Shown here: positions 16,225 through 24,739 of the stretch, in pieces
Layout of the letters: every line of letters begins with the position of its first letter
How positions within the stretch are numbered: position 1 is the first letter of the stretch
DNA from: Nocardioides lijunqiniae
Lineage (GTDB): Bacteria > Actinomycetota > Actinomycetes > Propionibacteriales > Nocardioidaceae
Assembly (NCBI RefSeq): GCF_015024225.1
Contig: NZ_JACJGM010000035.1
Coordinates: 1 to 62,438, forward strand
DNA length: 62,438 bases
Reading direction: 5' to 3'
The notes under the pieces: model-generated
What the model was told of the DNA's origin: nothing
The model's database searches: none
The model's input: the letters and a program-made list of their open reading frames with translations, nothing else
Position numbers and translations under genes: made by a program

Positions 16225-16282
16225 CGTCAGCGGTTCCTCTCGGTGGGGCGGGTGCGGCTCGGGGGCGCACTCGGCGTACAGA

Positions 16283-16338
16283 CGTCCGCTGTGCGGATCG
16301 ACACGCCTGAAGGTCGCGCCACGAGCGTCCGCTGTGCG
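16283..16338. promoter_or_regulatory. Probable IclR operator pair between ligB-type and iclR genes
   Basis: CGTCCGCTGTGCG occurs twice as a direct repeat, at 16283-16295 and 16326-16338, 43 bp apart (about four helical turns). The first copy extends to a perfect inverted repeat TCCGC-TGT-GCGGA at 16285-16297. The second has a single mismatch in the right arm. The pair sits in the 125 bp between the divergent start codons, the normal place for an IclR-family operator. Confidence 0.55.
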
Positions 16339-16349
16339 AACATGCTGCC

Positions 16350-17162
16350 ATGGCAGGACGCGGACAAGGGGCCGACTTCGTGGAGGCGCTGGCGCGCGGG
16401 CTCGACGTGCTCACGTGCTTCGACGCGACCCGGCGCGAGATGAGCCTGAGCGAGATCGCGACCGCGACCGGCCTGGCCCGTCCGACCGCCCGGCGCCTGC
16501 TGCTCACCCTCGAGGAGCTCGGCTACGTGCGCTCCGGCGCGGGCAGCTTCGCGCTGACCCCGCAGGTGCTCCGGCTGGGCTCGGCCTACGCGAGCTCGCT
16601 CGGCCTGTGGGAGATGGCGCGACCGCACCTCGAGGACCTGGTCGTGCGCACGGGCGAGTCGTCGTCGATGTCGCAGCTCGACGGACCCGACATCGTCTAC
16701 GTCGCCCGGGCCGCCGTGCCGAAGATCATCGCGCTGCGCGTCGACATCGGCACGCTCTTCCCCGCCGTGCTGACCTCGCAGGGCAAGGTGCTGCTGGCCG
16801 CGCTGTCCGCCGAGGAGCGCGAGCGCGTCCTCGCGCTCCCCACGCGCTCGGGCCTCGTGCAGCCGCAGGTCGACCGCCACGCGCTCGAGACCGAGCTGCG
16901 CGCCGTGCGGGCGCGCGGCTGGGCGCTCGCCGACGAGGAGCTGGCGCGCGGCGTCCGCTCGATCGCCGTCCCCGTGCGCGACGGCGAGGGCGCCGTCCGC
17001 GCGGCCATGAACGTCACGGTGCACGCCGCCGAGACCAGCGTCGAGACGCTCACGGGCACCTACCTGCCGCTCCTGCTCCAGGCCGCGGGCGAGATCTCCG
17101 CCGACTGGGCGCTGTGGCTGTCGCGGCCCATGACCGAGCCCACGCAGCGCCCCCACTCCTGA
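16350..17162 (+). CDS. IclR-family regulator (PcaR/PobR type)
   Basis: 270 residues. The N-terminal winged helix-turn-helix runs over about residues 10-75 (FVEALARGLDVLTCFD, LSEIATATGLARPTARRLLLTLEELGY). The C-terminal effector domain has the IclR signature around ARGVRSIAVPVRDGEGAVRAAMNV. This family commonly controls aromatic-catabolic genes in response to the ring substrate. It is divergent from the LigB/LigA-type operon. Similar palindromes lie in the amidohydrolase/CoA-transferase promoter region 2.3 kb away, so it may control both. It starts at ATG 16350. Confidence 0.85.
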   Translation: MAGRGQGADFVEALARGLDVLTCFDATRREMSLSEIATATGLARPTARRLLLTLEELGYVRSGAGSFALTPQVLRLGSAYASSLGLWEMARPHLEDLVVRTGESSSMSQLDGPDIVYVARAAVPKIIALRVDIGTLFPAVLTSQGKVLLAALSAEERERVLALPTRSGLVQPQVDRHALETELRAVRARGWALADEELARGVRSIAVPVRDGEGAVRAAMNVTVHAAETSVETLTGTYLPLLLQAAGEISADWALWLSRPMTEPTQRPHS

Positions 17163-17180
17163 CCCCATGACCGCCCCGGC

Positions 17181-18641
17181 TCAGCGGTGGTGGTGCGTCG
17201 AGGAGTCGGCGTAGTCGGTGTAGGTGTAGGGGTTGTCCAGCACCTTGGACTCCGGGATGTCCGGGCTCATGCCGGCCAGCCACTCCTCCTCGCCGAGGGT
17301 GCTGCGCAGGTGCTGGATGGTGTCGTCGACCGCGGCCCGCGCCTTGGCGAGGTCGGCGTCGACCAGGCGGTGCTCGTGCTTCACGACGCGTCCGTTGACC
17401 AGCACCGTGTGCACGTCGCCGCGCTGGGCCTGGAAGACCACGTGGCCGTAGGGGTTGAGCACCGGGAACATCACCGGCGACGCGTCGTTCTTGACCAGCA
17501 CGACGTCGGCCTTCTTGCCGACCTCGAGGCTGCCGACGACGTCGCCCAGGCCGAGCGCCTCCGCGCCTCCGCGGGTGGCCCAGCCGACGACGTCAGCCGC
17601 ACGCAGGCCGATGTGGGTGACGGTCTCGTCCCGGGCGTGGGCCTCGTGGTGCTCGCGGGTGCGGTCGGAGGACAGCGTGGAGCGCATCGCCGAGAAGGCG
17701 TCGCCGCTCCACCACACGCTGGTGTCGACCGAGAGCGAGATCGGGACGCCGTACTTGCGCAGCGCCCAGCTCGACGGGTAGCCCTGGCCGCAGCTGGCCT
17801 CGCTCTCGGCCGAGACCGAGGCGTGCCCGCCGGTCGCGGCGATCCGCTGGTAGGAGTCCTCGCCGAGGGTGGCGGCGTGCACGTAGACGGTCTCCGGGGT
17901 CATGAACCCGTGGTCGTGCATCAGCCGGATGCCGTCGTCGTTGGTCGCGCCCCAGACGCCGGCGTGGGTCGTCACGGGGGCGCCGAGGTCGCGGGCCACC
18001 TCGAAGGCGGCCTTCTCGGGGAACGCCGGGTCGCCGGTGACGTCGAAGGCCATCTGGAAGCCGAGCATGTCGGTGCGCTTCATGCGGCGCTCCACGAACG
18101 AGCGGAAGTCGGGCGAGGTCGCCCACTCCCACGGCCCGGCCTGGATGTTGCCGTAGGCGAGCACGAAGCGGCCGGGCACCTCCTCCAGGGCGTCGACGGC
18201 CGCCTCCGCGTGGTCGACGGTCTGCAGGTTGTGCGACCAGTCGACGCTGGTGGTGACGCCGGCCTCCAGGGCCTCGAGGCCGCTGAGCAGGTTGCCGGCG
18301 TAGATGTCCTGCGGGCGGAAGTGCAAGCCATGCTCGAGGTAGTTCCACACGAAGTACTGGGTGAGCGTCCAGTCGGCGCCGTAGCCGCGCAGCGCGGTCT
18401 GCCACATGTGGCGGTGGGTGTCGACCATGCCGGGCATGACGATGCCGCCGGTGGCGTCGATCTCGGCCGTGCCCTCCGGCACGTCGAGCTGCGGCCCGAC
18501 CGCGGCGATCTGCTCGCCGACGACCAGGACGTCGGCGCCCTCCAGCACGGTGCGTCCCTCGTCCATCGTCAGGACCGTCCCACCGCGGAAGACCACCGCG
18601 GGGGCGTCGGCGACGGCGCGCGTGTCGGTGCTGTGGGCCAT
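17181..18641 (-). CDS. Amidohydrolase (ATZ/TRZ-like metal-dependent deaminase/hydrolase)
   Basis: 486-residue metal-dependent hydrolase. The first metal site is VDTHRHMWQT near residue 76. Later landmarks are TTHAGVWG, VYVHAATL and SLSVDTSVWWSGD, followed by the usual GADALGLGDVVGSLEVGKKADVVLV-like return to the small beta domain. It resembles cytosine-deaminase/chlorohydrolase-type amidohydrolases acting on C-N bonds of ring compounds. The substrate cannot be named. It is divergent from the CoA-transferase gene across an operator-rich 154 bp region, which suggests one catabolic unit. Its C-terminus is His-rich (THHHR). Confidence 0.8.
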   Translation of the reverse strand: MAHSTDTRAVADAPAVVFRGGTVLTMDEGRTVLEGADVLVVGEQIAAVGPQLDVPEGTAEIDATGGIVMPGMVDTHRHMWQTALRGYGADWTLTQYFVWNYLEHGLHFRPQDIYAGNLLSGLEALEAGVTTSVDWSHNLQTVDHAEAAVDALEEVPGRFVLAYGNIQAGPWEWATSPDFRSFVERRMKRTDMLGFQMAFDVTGDPAFPEKAAFEVARDLGAPVTTHAGVWGATNDDGIRLMHDHGFMTPETVYVHAATLGEDSYQRIAATGGHASVSAESEASCGQGYPSSWALRKYGVPISLSVDTSVWWSGDAFSAMRSTLSSDRTREHHEAHARDETVTHIGLRAADVVGWATRGGAEALGLGDVVGSLEVGKKADVVLVKNDASPVMFPVLNPYGHVVFQAQRGDVHTVLVNGRVVKHEHRLVDADLAKARAAVDDTIQHLRSTLGEEEWLAGMSPDIPESKVLDNPYTYTDYADSSTHHHR

Positions 18642-18665
18642 GTCGGGACCTCCGTGATCGAATCT

Positions 18666-18780
18666 GCGGACAGGTGTCCGCGATCGCTCACTTTTCTGTA
18701 ACCCCCGTCACCTGTCAAGGGTCAGTCCGCGCGCTTGACACGTTCTGCGAGTCGGGTGAGAGTGGACGGACAGTCGTCCG
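18666..18780. promoter_or_regulatory. Operator-rich divergent promoter region (amidohydrolase / CoA-transferase)
   Basis: GCGGACAGGTGTCCGC at 18666-18681 is a perfect inverted repeat, 25 bp upstream of the amidohydrolase ATG. CGGACAGTCGTCCG at 18767-18780 has 5 bp arms and lies 16 bp upstream of the CoA-transferase ATG. TTGACA at 18735-18740 is a good -35, with a weak GAGAGT -10 after 17 bp for the rightward gene. The shared GTCCGC half-site also occurs at the IclR-linked promoter near 16285. Confidence 0.55.
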
Positions 18781-18795
18781 CAAACGAGGAGCTCC

Positions 18796-19959
18796 ATGAG
18801 TGACACCGCCCGAGGACCCCTCGACGGGGTGCTCGTCGCCGACTTCTCCCGGGTCCTTGCGGGCCCCTACGCCACCATGCTGCTGGCCGACCTGGGTGCG
18901 GAGGTCGTGAAGGTCGAGAGCCCGGCCGGCGACGACACCCGCCACTGGGTGCCGCCCACCCGCGACGAGGTCGGGACCTACTACCTCGCGATCAACCGCA
19001 ACAAGCGCTCGATCGTGCTCGACCTCAAGGACGACGACGACGTGGCCGTCGCCCACGCCCTCTCCGAGCGCGCCGACGTCTTCATCCACAACTTCAAGCC
19101 CGGCGGCCTCGACCGCTTCGGGCTCGGCTACGACGACGTCGCGGCCCGCAACCCGGCGAGCGTCTACTGCTCGATCAGCGGCTTCGGGTCGGCCGAGGGC
19201 GCCTCCCTCCCGGGCTACGACCTGCTCGTGCAGGGCATGTCGGGGCTGATGAGCCTGACCGGCAGCCCCGACGGACCGCCGTACCGCGCGGGGATCTCGG
19301 TGTTCGACGTGATGACCGGCCTCAACTCCGTGATCGGCATCCTCGCGGCGCTGCGGCACCGCGACGCCACCGGCGAGGGTCAGCACGTCGAGACCAACCT
19401 GCTGTCCACGGCCCTCTCCTCGCTGGTCAACCAGACCTCGGCGTACGTCGCCGGCGGCGTCGTGCCGCACCGGATGGGCAACTCGCACCTCAGCCTGTTC
19501 CCCTACGAGCCGCTGGCCACCGGCGACGGCGACCTGATCGTGGTGGCCGGCAACGACGGGCAGTTCGCGCGACTGGCGGGCGCCCTCGGGGTCGCGGAGC
19601 TCGTCGAGGACGAGCGCTTCTCCAGCGTGGGGCGGCGCAACGACCACCGCGAGGAGCTGCGGCCCCTGCTGCTCGAGGCGCTGTCGAGCCGGTCGGCGCA
19701 GGAGTGGTTCGACGTGCTGACCGAGGCCGGCGTGCCGTGCGGCCCGATCAACGACGTGCAGGGCGGCGTCGAGCTGGGCGAGCGGCTGGGCCTGGAGCCG
19801 GTGGTGCTGGCCGGCGACGTGCCGACCGTGCGCAACCCGATCCGGATGAGCGCCAGCCCGGCCCGCTACGACCTGCCGCCGCCCGGGCTCGACGAGCACG
19901 GCGACGAGATCCGGGCCTGGCTCGCGGGGCCGTCCGGCCCTTCGGACCCGACCTCCTGA
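18796..19959 (+). CDS. CaiB/BaiF-family (class III) CoA-transferase
   Basis: 387-residue class III CoA-transferase that moves CoA between carboxylic acids through an aspartyl-CoA intermediate. Typical landmarks are the start GPLDGVLVADFSRVLAGPYATMLLADLGAEVVKVE (given here in outline), NRNKRSIVLDLK, and GYDLLVQGMSGLMSLTG containing the conserved catalytic Asp near residue 143. ATG at 18796 has AGGAG about 5 nt upstream. It is the first gene of a rightward operon with a citryl-CoA-lyase-like protein and an MDR oxidoreductase, and operators lie just upstream. The acid activated is unknown. Confidence 0.88.
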   Translation: MSDTARGPLDGVLVADFSRVLAGPYATMLLADLGAEVVKVESPAGDDTRHWVPPTRDEVGTYYLAINRNKRSIVLDLKDDDDVAVAHALSERADVFIHNFKPGGLDRFGLGYDDVAARNPASVYCSISGFGSAEGASLPGYDLLVQGMSGLMSLTGSPDGPPYRAGISVFDVMTGLNSVIGILAALRHRDATGEGQHVETNLLSTALSSLVNQTSAYVAGGVVPHRMGNSHLSLFPYEPLATGDGDLIVVAGNDGQFARLAGALGVAELVEDERFSSVGRRNDHREELRPLLLEALSSRSAQEWFDVLTEAGVPCGPINDVQGGVELGERLGLEPVVLAGDVPTVRNPIRMSASPARYDLPPPGLDEHGDEIRAWLAGPSGPSDPTS

Positions 19960-19985
19960 CCACTCCCGAGCCGAAGGGGCCACCG

Positions 19986-20798
19986 ATGCCCGACACTCCC
20001 CCGCCCATGCCGCAGTTCCCGACGTCCCTGGGCACCTCCGACCTGTCCAGCATGTCGCTGATGGGCCACGACGTGACCGAGGAGCTGATGGGCAACGTCT
20101 CCTTCGGCGAGCTCGCCTACTGGCTGATCACCCTGGAGCGCCCGACCAAGCAGCAGAGCCGGCTCTTCGAGGCCGTGCTCCTCGGGCTGGCCGACCACGG
20201 CTTCACGCCCACCGCGATCGCGACCCGGGTGACCTTCCTCAGCGCGCCCGACTCGATCCAGGGCGCCCTCGCGGCGGGACTCCTGGGCGGCGGCTCGCGC
20301 TTCCTCGGGGTCACCGAGGACACCGGCCGCTTCCTGGGCGACGTGCTCGCCGGGCTCGACCGCCTGCCCGAGGACGAGGCCGGCTGGGACGAGGTGGCGC
20401 TCGGCGCCGTGCGCGCGCAGCGCGAGAAGGGCGCGTTCGTGCCCGGTCTCGGCCACCCCGTGCACAAGGACGGCGACCCGCGGACCCCCCGGCTGGTGCA
20501 GATCGCCCACGAGGAGGGTCTCTACGGCGCCCACCTCGCACTCTTCGAGGCCATCGGTCGCACCCACGAGCAGGTGCTGGGCAAGCGGCTGCCGCTCAAC
20601 GGCGCCGGCGTGAGCGGCGCGGCGCTGGCCGACCTCGGCATCCCGCAGGAGCTCCTGCGGGGCACGGTCCTGCTGGCCCGGTGCGCCGGGCTGCTCGGCC
20701 ACATCGCCGAGGAGATCCGCAGCCCCGGTGTCGCGGCCGAGATCTACCGCACCGTCGACCGCAACGCGGTCTACGTCGACCCGGCGGCGCAGGCATGA
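19986..20798 (+). CDS. Citrate-synthase-fold citryl-CoA lyase-like protein
   Basis: 270 residues, far shorter than citrate synthase (about 370-430), matching the compact citryl-CoA lyase type. Visible motifs are ALAAGLLGGGSRFLGV and GLGHPVHKDGDPRTPRL (active-site His region), and LPLNGAGVSGAALADLG. Such enzymes cleave or form a beta-hydroxy-acyl-CoA to acetyl-CoA and an oxo acid. ATG at 19986 has AAGGGG upstream; the longer frame to 19704 overlaps the preceding gene and is rejected. It sits between a CoA-transferase and an oxidoreductase, so activation by CoA transfer followed by C-C cleavage is a reasonable inference. Confidence 0.75.
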   Translation: MPDTPPPMPQFPTSLGTSDLSSMSLMGHDVTEELMGNVSFGELAYWLITLERPTKQQSRLFEAVLLGLADHGFTPTAIATRVTFLSAPDSIQGALAAGLLGGGSRFLGVTEDTGRFLGDVLAGLDRLPEDEAGWDEVALGAVRAQREKGAFVPGLGHPVHKDGDPRTPRLVQIAHEEGLYGAHLALFEAIGRTHEQVLGKRLPLNGAGVSGAALADLGIPQELLRGTVLLARCAGLLGHIAEEIRSPGVAAEIYRTVDRNAVYVDPAAQA

Positions 20799-21784
20799 GC
20801 ACCGTGCGCGCCGCTCTGGTCGACCGGTGCGGTCAGCCGCCGGTCGTCGGCGAGCGTCCCGCGCCGCAGGCAGGCCCGGGTCAGGCGCTGGTGCGCACCG
20901 TGACCGCGCCGATCACGCCGCTCGACCTGCTGTGCGCGAGCGGGACGTCGTACTTCGGCGAGCCGGCGACGCCGTACGTCCCGGGCGTGCAGGGCGTCGG
21001 CGTCGTGGAGTCCGCGTCGAGCGTGCCGGTGGGCACGTCGGTGTGGTTCCCGACCTCGGCCGGGATGGCACCGGGCGACGGCAGCATCGCCGAGACCGTG
21101 GTGGTGGCCGAGTCCGAGCTGGTGGTGCTCTCCGGTGCCGTCGACGAGCAGCACCTGGCGGCGCTCGGACTCTCCGCGATCGCCGCCTGGACGGCGCTCC
21201 TCCTGCGAGGAGGCCTGCGGGCCGGTGAGCGCGTGCTCGTCCTGGGCTCGAGCGGGGTCGTCGGGACGGTCGCGCTGCAGGCCGCGCGGCTCCAGGGGGC
21301 GGGGACCGTCTGGGGGGCGGCCCTCGAGCCCGGCGCCCGGCAGGCAGCGGCCGACCTCGGCGCCGACGGCTTCGTGCAGCTGGAGCGCGACGACAGCCCC
21401 GAGGACCTCGCCGAGCGGATGCGCGACACCGTGGGCGAGGTCGACCTCGTCCTCGACCCGCTGTGCGGCGTGCCTGCCACGGCCGCGCTGACGGTTCTGG
21501 CCCCGCACGGCCGCCTGGTCAACCTCGGCAGCAGCGCCGGGCCGACGGCGACGTTCTCCTCCGCGCACCTGCGCAGCGGACCGCGGTCGGTCCTGGGCTA
21601 CACCAACAACGACCTCACCGCCGAGCAGCGTGGCGACGCCATGGCCGCCATCGAGGAGCACGCCGCGGCCGGGCGGCTCGCCGTGCCCTACGAGGTCTTC
21701 GGCCTCCACCAGGTCGGCGAGGCGTGGACCCGCCAGGCGGCCGGCGAGGTGCGTGGCCGCGCGGTCATCGACCTGCGCCGGTGA
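20795..21784 (+). CDS. MDR-family quinone-oxidoreductase-like protein
   Basis: 329-residue medium-chain dehydrogenase without the zinc ligands of true alcohol dehydrogenases, hence of the quinone oxidoreductase/crotonyl-CoA-reductase-like branch. The Rossmann motif is VLVLGSSGVVGTVALQAARLQ, near residue 145. The N-terminal half has PITPLDLLCASGTSYFGEPATPYVPG (outlined). ATG at 20795 overlaps the stop of the lyase gene (ATGA), showing coupling. It is the last gene of the three-gene operon and converges on cbs with a 3 bp gap. The substrate is unknown; it is probably NADPH-dependent. Confidence 0.78.
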   Translation: MSTVRAALVDRCGQPPVVGERPAPQAGPGQALVRTVTAPITPLDLLCASGTSYFGEPATPYVPGVQGVGVVESASSVPVGTSVWFPTSAGMAPGDGSIAETVVVAESELVVLSGAVDEQHLAALGLSAIAAWTALLLRGGLRAGERVLVLGSSGVVGTVALQAARLQGAGTVWGAALEPGARQAAADLGADGFVQLERDDSPEDLAERMRDTVGEVDLVLDPLCGVPATAALTVLAPHGRLVNLGSSAGPTATFSSAHLRSGPRSVLGYTNNDLTAEQRGDAMAAIEEHAAAGRLAVPYEVFGLHQVGEAWTRQAAGEVRGRAVIDLRR

Positions 21785-21787
21785 GGC

Positions 21788-23209
21788 TCAGGCGCGGGTG
21801 AGGAACGTCAGCAGGTCCTGACGGGTCAGCACGCCCACCGGCTTGCCGTCCTCCTGGACGAGCACGGCGTCGGCCGACTCGAGCAGGGTGGCGGCGTCGC
21901 GCGCGTCCTCGGTCGAGCCGATCGTCGGCAGCGGCAGGGACATGTGGTCCTCGACGGGGTCGGTGAGCCGTGCCGTGCCGGCGTAGAGCGCGTCGAGCAG
22001 GGTGCGCTCGGAGACCGAGCCGGCGACCTCGGCCGCCACGATGGGCGGCTCGGCACGCACGACGGGCATCTGCGAGACGCCGTACTCGTGGAGGATGTGG
22101 ACCGCCTCGGCGATGGTCTCGCTCGGGTGGGTGTGCACGAGCTCGGGCAGCTGGCCGGCCTTGCCGCGCAGCACCTGCCCGACGGTCTGGCCCGCGGTCT
22201 CGTGACCGCTCTCGAAGCCGTACTGCGCCAGCCACTCGTCGTTGAAGACCTTCGTGAGGTAGCCGCGGCCCGAGTCGGGCAGCAGCACCACGATCACGGC
22301 GCCGTCGCCCTCGGGGGTGCCGGCGACCTCGTGGGCCAGCTGCTTCGCGGCGTACGCCGCCATGCCGGACGAGCCGCCGACCAGCAGCGCCTCCTCGCGG
22401 GCCAGCCGCCGGGTGAACGCGAAGGAGTCGGCGTCGGAGACCTCGATGACGCGGTCGGCGACGGTGCGGTCGTAGGTGTCGGGCCAGAAGTCCTCGCCGA
22501 CGCCCTCGACGAGGTAGGGGCGGCCGGTGCCGCCGGAGTAGACCGAGCCGGCCGGGTCGGCGCCGATCACCTTGATGTCGGGGTTCTGCTCCTTGAGGTA
22601 GCGACCCACGCCGGTGATGGTGCCGCCGGTGCCCATGCCGGTCACGAAGTGCGTGATCCGGCCCTCGGTCTGCGCCCAGATCTCCGGACCGGTGGTCTCG
22701 TAGTGCGACCGCGGGTTGTGGGCGTTGGCGTACTGGTTCGGCTTCCAGGCGCCCGGCTGCGAGCTGAGGCGGTCGGAGACGTTGTAGTAGGAGTCGGGGT
22801 GCTCGGGAGCCACGGCGGTCGGGCAGACCACGACCTCGGCGCCGTAGGCCTTGAGCACGTTGCGCTTGTCCTCGCTGACCTTGTCGGGGCACACGAAGAT
22901 GCACTTGTAGCCCTTCGCCTGCGCCACCATGGCCAGCCCCACGCCGGTGTTGCCGGAGGTCGGCTCCACGATGGTGCCGCCGGGCTGCAGCTCGCCGGAG
23001 GCCTCCGCGGCCTCGATCATCCGGGTGGCGATGCGGTCCTTCACCGAGCCGCCCGGGTTGAGGTACTCGATCTTGGCCAGCACCAGGGGGCCCTTCTCGG
23101 CGCCGCCTGCGTCCTCCGTGTCTGCACCTCCCGGGAGGTCCAGGGTGCGCGAGAGGCGCAACAGCGGGGTGTTGCCGATCAGGTCGAGGAGAGAGTTCAC
23201 GTACTGCAC
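21788..23209 (-). CDS. cbs: Cystathionine beta-synthase
   Basis: 473-residue PLP enzyme condensing serine (or acetylserine) with homocysteine to cystathionine. The PLP Lys is in NPGGSVKDRIA (Lys 57). The substrate loop is EPTSGNTGVGLAM and the phosphate-binding glycine loop is VTGMGTGGTITGV. Two CBS domains follow at about 340-470 (VSQMPVV and VLVQEDGKPVGVLTRQDLLTFL), the regulatory module typical of this enzyme. GTG at 23209 is used. It is divergent from the SGNH hydrolase gene over 36 bp. Actinobacterial cbs is usually next to a cystathionine gamma-lyase gene, which is not seen here. Confidence 0.93.
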   Translation of the reverse strand: MQYVNSLLDLIGNTPLLRLSRTLDLPGGADTEDAGGAEKGPLVLAKIEYLNPGGSVKDRIATRMIEAAEASGELQPGGTIVEPTSGNTGVGLAMVAQAKGYKCIFVCPDKVSEDKRNVLKAYGAEVVVCPTAVAPEHPDSYYNVSDRLSSQPGAWKPNQYANAHNPRSHYETTGPEIWAQTEGRITHFVTGMGTGGTITGVGRYLKEQNPDIKVIGADPAGSVYSGGTGRPYLVEGVGEDFWPDTYDRTVADRVIEVSDADSFAFTRRLAREEALLVGGSSGMAAYAAKQLAHEVAGTPEGDGAVIVVLLPDSGRGYLTKVFNDEWLAQYGFESGHETAGQTVGQVLRGKAGQLPELVHTHPSETIAEAVHILHEYGVSQMPVVRAEPPIVAAEVAGSVSERTLLDALYAGTARLTDPVEDHMSLPLPTIGSTEDARDAATLLESADAVLVQEDGKPVGVLTRQDLLTFLTRA

Positions 23210-23232
23210 ACGTTCAACATAGAGCGCTTACG

Positions 23233-23238
23233 TAGACT
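23233..23238 (+). promoter_or_regulatory. -10 element of a probable leaderless promoter (SGNH hydrolase)
   Basis: TAGACT lies 7 nt before the GTG at 23246. The same TAGNCT-to-start geometry occurs before several other genes here. There is no Shine-Dalgarno sequence in the gap. Confidence 0.5.
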
Positions 23239-23245
23239 CACCTAC

Positions 23246-24292
23246 GTGGGGAGAGCCGGTGCTGCCAGAAAGTTGGCTGCCGCGGCGGCATACGGCGGTG
23301 GCGGGCTGTCCGTGCTGGGCGCCGGCCTGTACGCCGTACTGACCGCCGAGGCCAAGCTCGCGCGCAAGGCGATCGGGCGCACGAGCGGCGCTCCCCCGGA
23401 CGCGACCGGGTGGTACGGCCGCGGTCGACCCGGCCCCGCCCTCAAGATCGCGCTCCTCGGCGACTCCAGCGCCGCGGGCTACGGCGTCGAGGACGTGACC
23501 GAGACGCCGGGCGCCGTGCTGGCCAACGGCCTGGCCGAGTACGCCGAGCGCCGCGTCTACCTCCGCGCGTTCTGCGTGGTCGGCGCCAAGTCCTCCCAGC
23601 TCGACGACCAGATCGACAAGGCCCTCACGATCGAGCCCGACGTCGCGGTCATCCTGGTCGGCGCCAACGACGTCACCCACAAGATGCTGCCGTCGGAGTC
23701 GGTGCGCCACCTCTCCGAGGGTGTGCGCCGCCTGGTCGACGCCGGCGTCGAGGTGATCGTGGGGACCTGCCCCGACCTCGGCACGGTCAAGCCCATCGGC
23801 CCCCCGCTCAAGCAGGTCGCCCGCACCTGGTCGCGGCGCCTGGCCGCCGCCCAGACGATCGCGGTGATCAACGAGGGCGGGCGCACCGTCTCGCTCGCCG
23901 CCGTGCTGGGCAAGGAGTTCGCCGCGGCACCCGCGCTGCTCTTCGGCCCCGACCAGTTCCACCCCTCCGCCCACGGCTACCGCGCCCTGGCGACGGTGCT
24001 GCTGCCGTCGGTGCTCGCCGCCCTCGGGCTCGCCCCGGACGACGAGGAGCACCCCGAGGCCTACCGCGGCGAGGGCGTCATGCCGGTCGCCACGGCCGCC
24101 GTCCAGGCCGTCCGGACCCCCGGCACCGAGCTCGACGGCACCGAGGTGGGCGGCAACCGCCTCGGCGTGCGCGGCCTCTGGGTCGAGCTGCGCCACCGCA
24201 GGCGCCGTCCCCAGGCCAAGGGCGAGGCCCCGGCCCCCAACGACGCGGACGAGACCGCCGAGGTCGCAGCCACGGGGTCCACGACCTCGTAG
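23246..24292 (+). CDS. SGNH/GDSL hydrolase with N-terminal membrane segment
   Basis: 348-residue esterase-type hydrolase. A hydrophobic segment at about residues 8-35 (AAAAAYGGGGLSVLGAGLYAVL) suggests membrane anchoring or export. Block I is LLGDSSAAGYG, with the nucleophile Ser. Block III is LVGANDVTH, and the catalytic Asp/His pair is in FGPDQFHPSAHGY. The C-terminal 70 residues are charged and disordered-looking. The start is fixed at GTG 23246, the first sensible codon after TAGACT; the open frame further left is a cbs shadow. Similar proteins sit next to cbs in other actinobacteria. The substrate (a cell-wall or lipid ester) is unknown. Confidence 0.82.
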   Translation: MGRAGAARKLAAAAAYGGGGLSVLGAGLYAVLTAEAKLARKAIGRTSGAPPDATGWYGRGRPGPALKIALLGDSSAAGYGVEDVTETPGAVLANGLAEYAERRVYLRAFCVVGAKSSQLDDQIDKALTIEPDVAVILVGANDVTHKMLPSESVRHLSEGVRRLVDAGVEVIVGTCPDLGTVKPIGPPLKQVARTWSRRLAAAQTIAVINEGGRTVSLAAVLGKEFAAAPALLFGPDQFHPSAHGYRALATVLLPSVLAALGLAPDDEEHPEAYRGEGVMPVATAAVQAVRTPGTELDGTEVGGNRLGVRGLWVELRHRRRRPQAKGEAPAPNDADETAEVAATGSTTS

Positions 24293-24668
24293 CAGCCGCG
24301 GCGGCCGCCGGTGGTCGAGCAGCGAGCGCAGCGAGCGAATGTCGAGACCCGGCCGACCTCGGCGGTCGAGCAGCGAGCGCAGCGAGCGAATGTCGAGACC
24401 CCGTGAGCCGAACGCCGACCTCGGTGGTTGAGGTGCGAGCGGAGCGAGCCTCGAAACCACCTGACCGGCGGGGCTGAGGTTGGCCGCGCGGGATCGGGCA
24501 CCCACGTCGGTAGGCGCAGCACCAGTCACACCAGCCCCAGCAGAGGGGTGCCCTGAGGAGACAGCCAGAGGTGCAGGGGTCTCGACGGGCGCTCGTCGCT
24601 GGCGCTCCTCACTGCTCGACCACCGGTCCGTGGTCTCGAGACGGTTGCTCGAGCACCTTCTCAACCCC
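24293..24668. repeat. Intergenic repeat cluster between SGNH hydrolase and Bax-inhibitor genes
   Basis: No gene is present in these bases. Type B copies lie at 24310-24349 and 24361-24400 (GGTGGTCGAGCAGCGAGC ... TGTCGAGACC), type A at 24423-24461 (GGTGGTTGAGGTGCGAGC ... CTCGAAACCACC), and another B in opposite orientation at 24578-24626. A degenerate unit runs from GGTCTCGAGACGG at 24632. The unit order B-B-A-B shows how the family accumulates in tandem between convergent genes. Confidence 0.85.
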
Positions 24669-24717
24669 CGACAACGGCAAAGGCCCCGGGGAGAACCCCG
24701 GGGCCTTGGCGTTGTCG
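24669..24717 (-). terminator. Long GC-rich hairpin, probable terminator of the Bax-inhibitor gene
   Basis: The arms CGACAACG and CGTTGTCG enclose a perfect inner stem, AAGGCCCCGGGG against CCCCGGGGCCTT with an AGAA loop. It lies 22 bp downstream of the Bax-inhibitor stop at 24740 (minus strand). No poly-T tract follows, as is common in actinobacteria. Confidence 0.75.
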
Positions 24718-24739
24718 GCCGAGCGCGTCGACCGCCCGC

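Noticed and set aside
21944..23245. Fusion of the SGNH hydrolase to a 430-residue N-terminal extension
   Set aside because: The extension is the antisense of cbs and resembles a shadow frame. A GTG with a leaderless -10 at 23233 gives a normal N-terminus.
24300..24480. Possible CRISPR array
   Set aside because: The repeated units are palindromic, differ in core and are spaced irregularly (11-25 bp apart or overlapping). There are no unique spacers of constant length and no cas genes.
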